A stretch of DNA of 64,000 nucleotides, from assembly GCA_020631735.1 (NCBI GenBank), contig CM036197.1, positions 47,725,880-47,789,879 of the forward strand. Direction: 5' to 3'. Positions 1-12,016 of the stretch are shown here, in pieces; the stretch's first letter is position 1, and every line of letters begins with the position of its first letter. The DNA comes from Saccharum officinarum. Taxonomy: Eukaryota; Streptophyta; Magnoliopsida; Poales; Poaceae. The notes beneath the pieces were generated by a model. The model was given only the letters and a program-made list of their open reading frames with translations, ran no database searches and was not told where the DNA came from. A program made the position numbers and the translations under genes.

Positions 1-11
1 AGAGGTGACGA

Positions 12-102
12 AGAAGCAGTTCCATTCACATCCAGTCAGTTGTATATAGATGGTCAGATGACGCAGGAGCAGTTGCATTCACATCCAGTCGGTTGTATAA
101 GC
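12..102 (+). repeat. Two-copy tandem repeat (period about 54 bp) in the MULE N-terminal coding region
   Basis: The stretch from about 12 to 49 is repeated at about 67 to 102 with few changes; both copies share the core CATTCACATCCAGTC. The period is about 54 bp, a multiple of three, so the repeat adds residues without shifting the frame. It lies just before the acidic low-complexity part of the transposase N-terminus. Confidence 0.7.
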
Positions 103-1800
103 AACGACTTCGATGTGAGGGAGTTCGAACGTGAAGAGCACGAGCAGGCGGGAGAGAACTGGTTCGGTCATGACGACCACCACGACGATGATGACGACGA
201 CGACGATGATGATAAAGCTGCCCATGCGATGCCGGTTCATGCTACAACGTCCGATGTTTCACTTTCGGTGCTTCATGCCATGCCGACTCAGGGCAGGCTA
301 GTCCATGATTTGCCAGAGGGTGGTGCGCCGTATTTTGATTCGTGGGATAGGATCAGCGAAGCACAGCATTATGTTGCACCGCCCCCTTACACAGAGGCAG
401 AACTCATGCAACTAAGCCAGGGCGGTGTACCTTTAAGTGGTTGTCCGAACTACAAGGGATGTCAGCATGGTACATATGGCAGTTTATGACACAGGTCTAC
501 AGATGTGTGCAAAATCACTGTATAACCATGAGCATGTAATCCTTCAGAAGGGCATGATATTCAATACAATATCAGAGATCAAGCTCTTTCTTCAGGATTA
601 TGCTGTGTACCACCATAGGACATACTTGGTGACTCATTCCGACAAGAACTTGAGGTACTACATTACCTGCAAAGCAGGTTATCCATGCCAGTGGAGGCTT
701 ACTACAAGGAAGAAAGCGAGTGATGGCAAATAGAGGATAAGTAAATTGGTCCAACCCCATTTATGCTTGGATAACAAGGGTAAAGAATATCATCCGTAGC
801 TCACTACACATTACCTTGCCCATCATATAGTGAGGCTCGTTGACAAGGACAATGACGTCTCGGTGTCTTATTTACAGCAGTCCGTATATGAGCTTGTAAA
901 GTATCATGTGAAGTATGGCAAGGCTTGGCGTGCAAAGCAAATTGCACTAGCGATCCGATGGGGTAGTTGGGAGGAGGCATACAACCGGGTTCCCCGAATA
1001 CTGTCTGTAATGAATTACTACAACCATGGTATGAAATGGTTTGTGGACATCGATGGGATGTCTTTGCAGAACTCGGTGAGGCATGTGTTACATCATGTTT
1101 TCTGGTCGTTTTCTCAGACGGAGCATGCTTTCTAGTTTTGTAGGCCAGTGGTCCTTGTTGATTGCACTTTCTTGACTGAAAAGTATAGGGCACTTTGATG
1201 ATGGCTGCAGCGGTTGATCCGGAGGACCAGATAGTACCAATGGCTTTTGCTTTGGTAGAGGAAGAGAACAATCCGTCATGGTCATGGTTCATGTGGCTTC
1301 TACGTACCCAAGTGCTTGGGGCATCACGCACTATATGTTTGATCTCGGATCGACACGCAGGGATTCTCCACGTCGCCAGTGAAGATATCGAAGGGTTCCC
1401 GTCTTTGGTGCATAGATGGTGCATGCGTCATTTTGCAGCTAATTTCTGGCAGCATCAGAGGAAGAAGGAGGTTAGTGACATGGTTAAGGCTCTATGTTGT
1501 GTGCATACAGAGTATCAGTTCAAGGATAAAATGAGAGAACTAGACAAAGTGATGAACCAAGCCGCCAAGACATGGTTACAGGACCAGATGGAACAGAAGG
1601 AAAAGTGGGCACTAGCATACGATGAGGGTGGATTTGGGTACGGCATCATGACCACCAACTCGTCCGAGTCTTTCAACCGTGTGTTCACCGGAGTTCGCTC
1701 ATTGCCAGTGTCTAGGATTGTTGAGTTCTCCTTCATAAAGTGCAACGAATATTTTGTGAAGAGGTGGGAGCTCGTGCAGAGGAATATAAGGGAGGCTGGG
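40..1800 (+). pseudogene. MULE (MuDR-type) transposase, 5' part, broken
   Basis: This is the first part of a Mutator-like transposase, the enzyme that cuts and pastes the element at its terminal repeats. The N-terminus carries an acidic Asp run (about 181-215). From about 510 comes the plant MuDR N-terminal domain (KGMIFNTISEIKLFLQDYAV ... CKAGYPCQWRL). The catalytic MULE domain follows. Its first Asp lies near 1157 in VVLVDCTFLT, where the family usually has VDGTFLTG. The second Asp is in LISDRHAG (about 1345-1370) and the Glu in NSSESFN (about 1655-1675). The gene is dead. The frame changes near 437-490 and again near 1190, and in-frame stops occur at 731-733, 797-799 and 1133-1135 where the family has Trp, Gln and Gln. 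Coding stops at 1800, where a solo LTR has inserted; it resumes at 4359. The true start may lie before the window. Confidence 0.88.
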
Positions 1801-4353
1801 TGTGGCAGAACAACCCAAAATAACGCCTGGATCCATCCTTATTCACCTTTTCTCTTTCAGTTCTTACTACAATGCCTGGATCAAGTCATATCGGACCGCT
1901 TACACGGCGATTCGCGAATCAATGTAGCCCAGCTGGGTACCCCAAAAAACACACGCCCCGCCCGTACTGAGGTACAAACAGGATCAACCCATTATCCTCC
2001 TATCAAGAGAACCGAGTCCCCGTCCATACTGGGACTCCAAGCCCTCGCCATCTCACGGTGCTTAGACCTCCTAATACCCATATATAATCCACCTTTAGTT
2101 GGTCCGGATGGAGCCAGAACCCATGACAAGAGAATAACAAGTCTTTCTAGCCCCCATCCGCTAGTATATGCTCGAGATAAGGAGATCTGTGACCTGACAA
2201 CCATCCAAATGCAACGATCGGTCCTTAACCGACTCGAACAGGGAAACAATGTAACCCAGTGATGCCCTATCGGCCGCAGGACATCCCTTGTCACATCCAC
2301 CACTACCAAACCACATCCCTGCCCGGTCACTATTTCACCTGCCTTTATTTCCATGTTAACCATAGTGATAATAATGATCACCTATCGTGAACAGCACCAT
2401 GTTGTTCACGCTAACGAAACCTAAGCATGGCACTACACAGCCTAAACTAGTAAGACTCTTGTGTAGTAATATTTATGCAAATGGGTTTCAACAGAACACC
2501 TGAAACATAAATGCACATATAACATAGATATCCTATTATCATTTCAAAATAAAGGTTATGCACCGGGGCTTGCCTTGGGCACCCTGGTGTACAGCAAAGT
2601 TAGTGGTTGATGGCTCCGAGGCTCCTTCCTGCACGGGGACCTCCTCCTCGTACACCTCCACGATCTCCTCGTACTCCGGCTCCTCCGCAGCCACGTACTC
2701 CACTATCTCGCGATCTATATGCAAGAAATGATGACATGACTTAATGCAATGACAACAGCAGCTCTTAAAATAACAACAACTATTACTAAGCTACCAAGCT
2801 AGCTCTAATGACTAACATACCAGGATGTCTACTATTCTTACTAAGCAATGTAAACTAATCCAATTAATCTTTACTCATTAAATTACATACTCTTCATTTG
2901 TTTCTGATTTAATATTTAATACGGCTAGGAAAATTTAGCTATCACATCTAGTAAGCTATTCAAGGACTACAAAACTACAGCAAGCACCTAATAAAACCAT
3001 GATGCTACCGCAAAAGTTTCAAAGCTAAAGCTATTACCCATTTGCCACAAAAATTTATACAAGATTTATCATATTAATATTAAGCGCTTTTGATTGATTT
3101 AATAGACTTTAGCATCATCACAGATAGGTATGATCTAACTACACTAACAGGCAGATAGTGATTTTAGAAAGAAGAATCGAGTGATTCGGATATCGTATGG
3201 TGGAGATATTGATCACGTAAGGTGGCTATTGATAATCTCTGGAAAATCAAAGGGGATTAATTAACTCATGGCTTGATCCTACGTGACATGCTCATGGTTG
3301 TACTGGAGAAGACTTAGTGGTATTTAATCAAAGAATAATGAAGAAGGATGGCGATGCTCGGGAGACAGAGGAAATACTGGAGGGACTCACGGGATACTCA
3401 CCGTAGTCGACTGGTGCTTCGGGATTCTGCTAGAAAATGAAGAAAACTTAACTCAGTGAGGAAGAGGTGGACAACGAAGTGGGTGGCTGGCGAGCTCGCG
3501 ATCGTGAGACGTCTCCTTTTAAGGACAAGAGACGCACGGTAGAGGCAGAGCTCGCACGAGAAGGATGACCGGCGCGTGACAAGCGTGAATCAACTTCTCA
3601 GCGTTCAGGCAACTGACTTTTTGCCTCTGGTGAACAGTAATTTCTATAGGCGAACAGTAATTCCGCGTGCTACAGTGTTTTTCTGCGTGTGCTACAGTGC
3701 TCTGGTCGCTGCATTGATTTATGCGTGTTCACTGGTTTGCCTCTCAGCGCGACGTGTGCTTTGGATTTTGGTGCTCAGCACGACGTGCCGGTAAATTCTA
3801 CGAGCTACAGTTGGTCGTCGCCGTGCGCGGGCATGCTCTGCCAGTGTGCGAGCGTGATCAGAGAATTAGGAAGAAGATGAATTACGAGCGATGGAGTTGG
3901 ATCAGGATGACAACAGTTAGTTGAGCTGTGCTGGGAAATATTTAGACATGCTGCACACTCTCCCCTTTCTCCTTCATGCTCGGCTGAGCAGCTTTGATTA
4001 CTCGATGTGAAGAACGACTAAGGAGGCAACATGCAGCAGCTTTGATTGCTCGACGTGGAGACCGACTGAGGAGGTAGCAAGCAGCAGCAAGCAAGCAGTA
4101 TGTGAGCGTGCCATTCACGAGTAATTGACCTTTCCCACTTTGGTTAGATAAAATTCGTGAATATTCGCACTAGATAAATTTTAGTTAGCGAATTCTTGCT
4201 GATCTAGGTTTTATATTATTCGTTTTATGTTTTTCATTTCCAAGACTCGAATTGCATTTCGATTTTTATTTTCAGCTCATGCACTTTAACTAAATGCAAT
4301 GCTCATGAATATTTTTAATCTGTGATTTACAACGTAACACCAAGGGTGTTACA
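1801..4353 (-). mobile_element. Solo LTR (gypsy-type) inserted in the MULE transposase
   Basis: Read on the minus strand this 2,553 bp insertion begins TGTAACACCC and ends GTTCTGCCACA, so it has the TG...CA ends of an LTR. The 5 bp CTGGG lies on both sides (1796-1800 and 4354-4358), a perfect target-site duplication. Removing the insertion and one CTGGG joins the two transposase halves in frame. No internal region, primer-binding site or second LTR is present, so it is a solo LTR left by recombination between LTRs. The first bases form a hairpin: GTAACACC and GGTGTTAC separated by three bases (4334-4352). A Glu-rich open frame at 2539-2724 (minus) has no recognisable relative and I do not call it a gene. 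Confidence 0.87.
3988..4079. repeat. Two diverged direct copies of a 43-45 bp unit within the solo LTR
   Basis: The unit beginning CAGCTTTGATT at about 3988 is repeated from about 4037 with several substitutions (CTCGATGTGAAGA against CTCGACGTGGAGA, then CGACTRAGGAGG in both). It is followed by a short CAGCAAG-rich stretch. Confidence 0.6.
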
Positions 4354-4358
4354 CTGGG

Positions 4359-4955
4359 GTGTGGGGAAAGGCAGCCACTCATTTTATTAAGGAGGGAGAG
4401 GAATTGTCCAAGTAGCAGATTGACGAGCCATACGGACCTCACATGCATATTTACAGTGTACAAGGGTTGGGTGGCACAAGCATGGGTGGGGAGCGTTACG
4501 GTAGGAGGAACTACCGTGTCGATTTAGACAAAGTTGAGTGCAGTTATAACGTCCCTCAGATCATGCATGCCCCTTGCTCTCACATGATCACGGCCTGCAG
4601 GATGTGCGGATATGACTACTTGGCTTTGCCATATATGTCTCCTTTGTACCTCCATTTGAACACCGTTCGGGTATGGGAGAAGAGCTTCGAGCCTTACCTC
4701 GACCCATCACAGTGGCCCTCATATCATGGACCTGACTACGCGCCCAATCCGGCCCTGCAGAAGTTGGGCAAGGGTAGAAGGAAGAAGAAGCGTCTCAAGA
4801 GGGATATGGATGCTATGAAAGGGTACAACGATGACATGTGCAGAGGGGGAGACTTCAACGAGACACGTGGTAGGAATTTGTGCTCGGTTTGCAAGCAACC
4901 AGGTCACAAGGCTAGCAGGCATAGAAGACCTGGACAACAGTTCTATCCATATTAG
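4359..4955 (+). pseudogene. MULE transposase, 3' part (SWIM finger and zinc knuckle)
   Basis: This is the continuation of the transposase after the solo LTR. The frame runs from WGKAATHFIKEGEEL through a TAG stop near 4416 (before QIDEPYGPH) to the terminal TAG at 4953-4955. The SWIM zinc-finger region, normally C-x-C-xn-C-x-H, reads VECSYNVPQIMHAPCSHM: the second Cys of the first pair is Tyr here, a lost metal ligand. Near the end are a basic stretch (GRRKKKRLKRD) and a retroviral-type zinc knuckle, CSVCKQPGHKASRH. The order of catalytic domain, SWIM and CCHC knuckle is standard for MuDR-type transposases. Together with the 5' part this accounts for nearly the whole protein. The PMD gene starts about 120 bp downstream in the same orientation. 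Confidence 0.88.
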
Positions 4956-5074
4956 TTTGTTAAGATAACCTAGTATACCTATTCTTATTTGTACCATTAT
5001 GTCTAATTCTAACATATATTTTGCTCAGTTTTTAATATTATTTGCACTAACTCTTTTTTTTAAACTGAAACAGG

Positions 5075-6284
5075 ATGCAGGAAGCTCATCTTCCGATGTT
5101 GCATCCGCAGTACCCCCTCCTTAACTATGACTACGACAAGGACCACAGGGCTGCTCACATGGAGTACGGGTCTACGGACGAACAGCTGCCCCTTCTGAAG
5201 CCACGCACACATACCTGGCAGCTCAGGTGGGACGAGCGTTACGCGCCGTACATACGGCGTGCCGGTTTCCTCGAGCTTGTCCGTGTGGTCCGAGAAGGTC
5301 TTCCGCCCCTGAACCTCGCACTTCTTAGTGTAGATGTGGACAGGTAACTTATTTTTCCCCTAACATAGGTGTTATAGAATGATATTTGAAGTATGTAACC
5401 TTTTTTCCTAATACAGGTGGAGGCCGGAGACCCACACTTTCCACCTTCCTTGCGGCGAGATGTCCGTGACCCTGGAGGATGTGAAGGAAATACTTCGCCT
5501 TCGCATTGGTGGCAGTTGTGTGACTGGCGTAGTGGACAGCGACGGTTGAAGGCAGAAGGTGTATGAGTTCTGTGGCCACTACCTAGATGACAACGAGGAA
5601 ACTAAGAAGCATAAGTAAGCTACTTAATTGCTTCCAAATGCTTTCATTGCAGTCTTTGTTTAAAATCGATGGCCTCTAATTGTCTTTGCAAATTTCAGGA
5701 AAACTTCTGGTGTCACATCACAATGGCTCATAGGGCGCTTCGATAACCTCGACCCACATGCTGGGTCGGGTACCATGGAGACGTACGCTCGGGTGTGGCT
5801 GTGGCACTTCCTTTGTACATTTATGTTCCCCGACACGTCGGGCAACGTCGTCAGCTGGATCTTTCTGGACATACTATGTCAGCCGTGGGAGAACATCGCC
5901 CTGTTCAGTTGGGGCAGCGCGGTCCTAGCATGGACGTACAGGCAGTTGTGCGCTGCTTACCGTCGCGGATCGGGCTACCCGTCGCTTGGTGGTTGCTCGT
6001 ACCTGTTGCAGATCTAGATCTGGTACCGGTGGCCTGTCGGGCACCCCAGAATGGCCAGTTTGCCCGTAAGTAATTTACTACGAAACTAATTACATTTGCA
6101 TTGTGTATGAAACTTTATTTAAGAAATGACTAATTCATTTTTGTGTACAATGCAGAATTAGGAGCCTCGGTGTAGCAGAACCTCCTAAATTATATGGCCC
6201 ACATGCACCTGTCATTATCCTGAAGACCTCTGACGGTTATGCATGTACACCAGATAACCTAAGAAGATCTGTCGGATGCCCTCG
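5075..6284 (+). pseudogene. MULE-borne plant mobile domain (PMD) gene, 5' exons
   Basis: This gene encodes the plant mobile domain (aminotransferase-like PMD, PF10536 type), a domain of unknown biochemical role found in MULEs and in some domesticated host genes. I place exons at 5075-5343, 5417-5614, 5699-6065 and 6156 to about 6284, all with GT-AG introns (for example GTAACTTA ... AATACAG). Family residues include WRPETHTFHLPCGEMSVTLE, TSQWLIGRF, PWENIALFSWGSAVLAW, LGGCSYLLQ and GPHAPVIILKTSDG. It is non-functional: stops occur in exon 2 (TGA near 5547) and exon 3 (TAG near 6015), both where the family has Trp. An LTR-like insertion interrupts exon 4 at about 6284, and the gene resumes at 10457. 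The first ATG may not be the native start; an upstream exon is possible. Confidence 0.8.
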
Positions 6285-9200
6285 CAGAACCCCGATTTGA
6301 CTATGTTTGACAACTCATACTAGGATCAACAAAGGAGTAACTATAACATTACAACATTTGTTACAAAACTTTACATCAGAGTGCGGAAGAATAACAACAA
6401 TGAATTTATAAATCATGATTAAGTTAACTTTTTACAAACTTAACTTGTATTGTGGAAGTCGAGTAGAACTACAGAAGATAACTTAGGTAGAGCACCTAAG
6501 TCAGGAGAGGAAACCAGATCATATCGAGCTCACCGACATGACCTGACTAGCAGCACCAGTCAGTACCTGCAATAAGGGGTTTAACAACCTTGACTACTCA
6601 ATTATACTCTGCAAGACTTACCCGACGAAAAGAAAAGACTCTAAGGATATGCTGGCTTTAAGGAATCAAGGTACGGGTATTCAAGAATCAAAATTATTTT
6701 ACAGAAAAGCTTATTAAAGTAAGTCCTTACTTTCAACATTTTATTTTTATCATTGATGGTTCATTAACCAATTCTAAGTGATCATAATCTAGATCTAATA
6801 ATTCTCCTCAAATTCTTTCTCATTCTTTCCACATTTCCATTTTTTAACTACGATGCAGGTCAGGCGATCGAATCTCCATAACCGAGGAGCAACGACGATT
6901 TGAACTGATTATACCCAGCTGGGGATCTCTAACCTCATGACATATGTAGAACCAAATTTTACATATGCCAACCCTCATTTAGATCTCCCAAGACCAGAAC
7001 GTGTCCATCGCCACCCGATAGTACAGTACTCCTCAAACCCGGCCCAATTCTAGCCCTGAGGGTACACGCTACTCTCGTCATCTCTCCACTCCCAGTGTGA
7101 GGTTAGACATTCTCGAAATGGAATCACTAACATCTTAGGCTTACCCAAGGCATGAGGCTAGTTGCAAAGTCTCAAAACACAAGCGGACCTACAACAAACG
7201 GTCCTTAACTAACCAGACGGAAACACTACATTGGGACTCCATTCCCAATGCAAGTTAGCAGTGGCCAAACCACCCACCCGATCTTCAATTCATTCTTATA
7301 TTCCATTATTCCTCAAATATGCCATCATGGCCATGGAAACATTTCATTTAAAAGCCTAACTCATTAAGCATAGCAAAGCATACTACGCTTTTTCAGTAAA
7401 ACAGGTACCAAGGGTGATATCGCAATAATCAAGGATGATAATGCAACAATTGGGTTATCACTCAACTCTTAATTACTTAATGCAATAAATCATAGTACCA
7501 GTGATAAAGATTTGTAAAACTCAAGGAAAGGTTTAAATGCACCAGGGCTTGCCTTTGTTGCAGTGGTGGTTAGTTCTCGTAGAAGTCAAGGTTGACACCA
7601 ACACCACTGGTGGACGACACCTTTTCGAAGATTGATCAACACCAACTTTGTCAAGACTCGTTCAACACGAACCTTCTCACTCTCGTAAGCTCTACATGTA
7701 TATAAATGATGCGAGACTTAATATGATGGAATGCATGCCATGACACATGACGATGAACAAGGCATAGTATACAAGAGACATTTAGAAAGGATAAACATTA
7801 GTTATCTACTTGAGTACAACTTTCCTTCGTGGTACAGTTGCAATCCAACAGAACTATCAAACAACTTCAATCACATTAAGATGTTGTTAAGAAAACTACT
7901 TAACTTTACTTTTTACCCAAGAGGTTGCATCTAATAACAAGTAATTCTACCACAAGACCACTAAGTATTAACATAAGTAAGTTATTAACTACTAATGACC
8001 TAAGTTAATGACACTGACTATCATTATCAAAACTTAATTAACAAGTTAATTATGAACTCGAACAATTAATTAAAGTGCCAAGGAACACCATCATGGTCAT
8101 GTCCTAAGGTCCACAATCAATCCAAAAGTCACTCAAATCAAATCATGATTTATTCTAATCAATTAAGCACTTATTATATATAAAAAACATGTAATAAAGT
8201 ATATAATTAAAAAGTTATCAAAATAGTACTAATATTTTTGTGAAGGTATATCTAACCATGTAAAACATACTCGCAAAGTTTCATGATTTTTGGATACTTA
8301 TTCTAATTTATAGAAAACATGCAAATGACAATTATTAATTAAAAGAGCTAATTATTAGTCATAACAAAAGTTTAGGAAATTACCAATTCATAATTTTCTA
8401 TGATAGATCATAACATGAAAAGACTACCCACAAAATTTTATATTTTTATCATGCTCCTACTATTTTATATGAATGAAACAATATAAAGCATGTTAATACA
8501 TTTTTGAAAAAGGAAAAACACTTTTCTCTTCTTAGCCCACGATCTCCTCCATTCGGCCCACTCCAGGCCCAGCTCGCAAACACGCCGGCCCAGCAGGCAG
8601 CCAATCCAACTTCTCCCCATTCTCAAACACCCCTTTCCTACCCCCCTCTCGCTGACCGCGGGGGCCAGGGTCAACATGACCTAGGCCGGCCTTGACCGCG
8701 ACGTAGGCAATGGGTAAGTCGCAGAGCGCGACGCCGGTGAGGTCCTCGCCGACCGGAAGGTCACCGGCGTGCTCCCCAAGTCAAGGTGCATCGAGTAAGA
8801 GCATCAGTGGAGCATCTACCATACTGCGACATCCATGGCGGGGTGGCGGCGCACAGCATGGCAGCATGGTGGTGGACCGGCGGCTCCGGCGCGAGACCGA
8901 CCTGGCTGAGGTTAGAGAAAGCAAGGAGGAGCTCACTATAACCCTCCCGGATAGATGGTTGAAGCGGAGACGGCTTAGGCTAGGCTGCCAGCGTGGGAGG
9001 CGGAGGCGGCGGCGGTGAACTGGCGGCGAGCTCGTGTTCCGACACGACCTGTGCACGAAACGAGCAACCGGAGAGCTTATGAGCTTTGTGGTACAACGGT
9101 GAGCACAAATCATATGATAAAAAGGAGAGAGCACTGCTGTATACGGCCGGCCACGACGAGGCGGCCACGGTGGCGCACACGACCGGCTGTGAGGAAGAAG

Positions 9201-10456
9201 ACGGCTCTCGGCTAGCTCCGATGGAGAGGGACGGTGCAAGCGGTCTCTAATGGTACGCAAAGACGAAGCGAAGCTAGCAGCAAGATGGAGCGGGCGGAGA
9301 TGGCATGACGGAGGCGAATTTGACCGGCGCATGTCGGCTGTGCGGTGGCAGAGCAGAGGAGGAAAAGAGCTTAAGCAGTTGCGGCTTCGTGTTCAAACGG
9401 CGAGGCAGGGCATGGGCGAGTCTTCCAGAAACTGTGTGAGCTTGTCCACACGGACGGCAGCGCGTCCAGGCATGAGAAGGCGCGACACAGCCACCACGAC
9501 ACCGGCGACAGTGAGAGAAGAAGGAAAACAGATCACGTCGGTTACTTTATCATCAATACCACCTCATTCTTACATTTTCCATTTTCTTCAAATTACTCCC
9601 AAATTTGCATAGCAACTTCAAAATATCCAAAAACGAAAGTTGTTCAACTTTTCGATATCTCCAACTTTCCTTTTTGGACCAAACTCAGATTTTGAATAGT
9701 TTATGAAATTTGAAATCAAATTCAAATGTGAGCACTTTTAGGATTTTAGAAAATTCAAAATTACTTTAAATTTTTGAATAAAACTTGAAAATCTGTAAAA
9801 AGAGAAAATGTGCAAATTTTGAAGAGCTACAACTTTCATCATTGGGCCATCACCCAATTATGCCTACTTTTTAAAATTGAGTTTGAAATTCAAATTTAGG
9901 ATTTGCATCTTTTTAATTTATTCAAAATTTTGCATTGAAACTTTGAAAATTCAAAACACCAAAGTTGTACCTCTCAACAAGAGCTACAACTTTGCTTTTG
10001 GACTCACCTCAAAATTTTGCTTAGATTTTGAGTTATTCAAAAATGGACAAAACTATACATGGAAATTTAGTTTTTTTTATCCTTTTATTATTTTGTTATT
10101 CCATTAATTTGGTAATTAATTAGAGACTAAACATGATTAATCCTTTAACACTAATAAAACATTATTTTAGATGATAAACAAACATGGCATTATTAACATA
10201 TTAATCATACTAATAAAAACAACATATCAGATTACTATTGAAACATGTAAAACATGTATGTAACATGAAACACCCTATTTGCAACATATGAAACACTGCC
10301 AAGCAACACATAAAACATCACTATGCAACAAAGACCTGGTATGTGAAACATTGCTTATGCAACATAAAATGCATCTTATGCCTTGATGTATAATGATAAT
10401 GAATGATCATTACTTAATCAGGTGTTATTTAATATAGTAACACCAGGGGTGTTACA
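6284..10456 (-). mobile_element. LTR-like insertion (probable solo LTR) in the PMD gene
   Basis: On the minus strand this insertion of about 4.17 kb begins TGTAACACCCC and has the same style of opening hairpin as the solo LTR upstream (GTAACACC and GGTGTTAC with a three-base loop, 10437-10455). The other end, CGGGGTTCTGC, resembles the end of that solo LTR (GGTTGTTCTGCCACA). The two also share the internal stretch CAGGGCTTGCCT / CGGGGCTTGCCT (near 7545 and 2565). The left boundary is uncertain by about 5 bp and I find no clean target-site duplication: CGCAG at 6283-6287 against CTCAG at 10457-10461 is one mismatch but does not leave a TG start. A GC-rich block lies at about 8540-9500; the rest is AT-rich. 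I see no transposon coding region. Confidence 0.68.
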
Positions 10457-12016
10457 CTCAGGACACAAATGCCTACAGCCTTGTGGGTTTGGAGCGGGGC
10501 AGAGTAGGTCACAGGGAATGCAGAGCGCAAGTACAGGGAGTACACTGACTTGATTGACGTGCTAACACACATACAGGTACGTTGGGGTCTTTGATTTGCA
10601 TCCTAATAGTTTATCTTGTCAATGTTAAAGACTAACTGAATTGCTATTTGCTAGGTGTATTGGCAACCCTACGACGATCCCGATTTGCGGGGCCACTTGA
10701 GTCTGAAGTGTTGGCAAGAGAACGACGAGTTTCGGTCCGATGTCCCGCTTATTTTCTTCCACGTGGTTGAGATGCACTATCCCATCAGGGTTTGCAGGCA
10801 GTTTGGCAAACGTACGGGCGTGCCACCACCTCTTTACTCCACGGGCAAGGAGCTACACAGGTTGGTTCGCAAAATCATATTTATGTATCAACTAATTTGG
10901 CATAAGTACGCCATTGCATTTATGTGCGCTAACACCGTCTAAACTTGTTGTAGTGTGGACCGCAGGCTGAGGATGAAGTAGAAGGACTGGCGTGAGATAC
11001 ACGCACAATACATCGAGAGGTGGGAGAAAAGGGAGAAGCAGCCGCTACAGGATGGCCCACCACATGACCCACACGCCTTCAACGAGTACCTACGGTGGCT
11101 TCACATGTCAACCCGTGTGCAGGTGAGGCAAGCGTACCAGGGGGGAGAACTTCCCGCCGACTCTGAGGACGACATCGTCGCCGACGAATACGAAGAGGTG
11201 ACTATGCACGAGACGCAACCATAGAGAGCCCCCCTTTAGAGATACATGGTAAGATCCTGGGTCCATGCACTTTGGGTGGGTTGTATTCTAGTTTTAGTAA
11301 ATTGTAACATCAAGGTGAAACCTCGTTATGTATGCAGGCCAGACAATTGTCAATGATGTCCAACGAAGAAGCGTTTCAACTACATGATTGCAGGAACAAA
11401 GGGTGAGACGCACTTGAGACATTTGTGCACGTAAGCAACACATTGAAAATATCCTATAATATTGTACGAGTCAAAAGGTTGTCCTAAATAATGAGTCCAC
11501 ACATGTGTTTGTAGAAAATGAGTAGGAGTTTGAGGAAGCTAGCCCAGAAGTTGAGTTGCATGGACACTCCGTGGGAGCCACCAGCAAACCCTCCGCGTTC
11601 CCAGAGCACAGCTTCGACTTCTCTGAGGACACCTACGGGCTCTTCGGACCCCGTGACAGGGTCCACCTCCGGCGCGCGTAGACCACCACACCGCCCCGAC
11701 AAGGCCCTAGTTGAGGTAGAGGACGACAAGGACGATGACTCAGAGTTGTCTGACGAGGACGAGGCACCGGGCTTTAGCATACCCTATCATAGGCACCCTA
11801 CGCAGCAGGGCCCTTCCCACCTCGGTCCTTTCCAGCAGGGTCCTTTCTGGCATGGCTTATCCCAGCCAGGCCCGTACCCGCAGGGCTCTATCCACCTCGG
11901 TCCTTTCCAGCATGTACCTTTCCAGCAAAGCCCCTACCAGCACAGCCCGTACCAGCCCAGCCTGTACCAGCACATCCCGTACCAGCACGCCCCGTCCTAT
12001 CCCAGCCCATACCAGC
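10457..12016 (+). pseudogene. PMD gene, 3' exons, cut by the LARD element
   Basis: The PMD gene continues after the LTR-like insertion. The reading frame gives TQMPTALWVW and then GNAERKYREYTDLIDVLTH up to 10576. After an intron, exon 10655-10860 reads VYWQPYDDPDLRGHLSLKCW ... FFHVVEMHYPIRVCRQFG. Exon 10954-11224 has a TAG where Gln is expected (RLRMK*KDW) and ends in an acidic stretch. A short exon is likely at 11339-11402. The last large exon (from about 11516) encodes MSRSLRKLAQKLSC, an acidic patch, and a long array of degenerate Pro/Gln/Tyr repeats of the type PYQH / GPFQQ. The exon is interrupted at 12016 by the 12.2 kb element and finishes at 24213-24265. Confidence 0.8.

Noticed and set aside
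181..215. Asp-rich run as a separate acidic protein or microsatellite
   Set aside because: It is the acidic low-complexity part of the MULE transposase N-terminus and lies in its reading frame.
2539..2724. Glu-rich frame in the solo LTR
   Set aside because: 61 residues, biased composition, no relative and no continuation; probably chance or a decayed LTR sequence.
1801..4358. A 9-11 bp Mutator-type target duplication around the first insertion (CTGGGTGTGG / CTGGGGTGTGG)
   Set aside because: The apparent longer repeat includes the LTR end TGTGG. Reading it as TG...CA with the 5 bp CTGGG duplication restores the host frame exactly.
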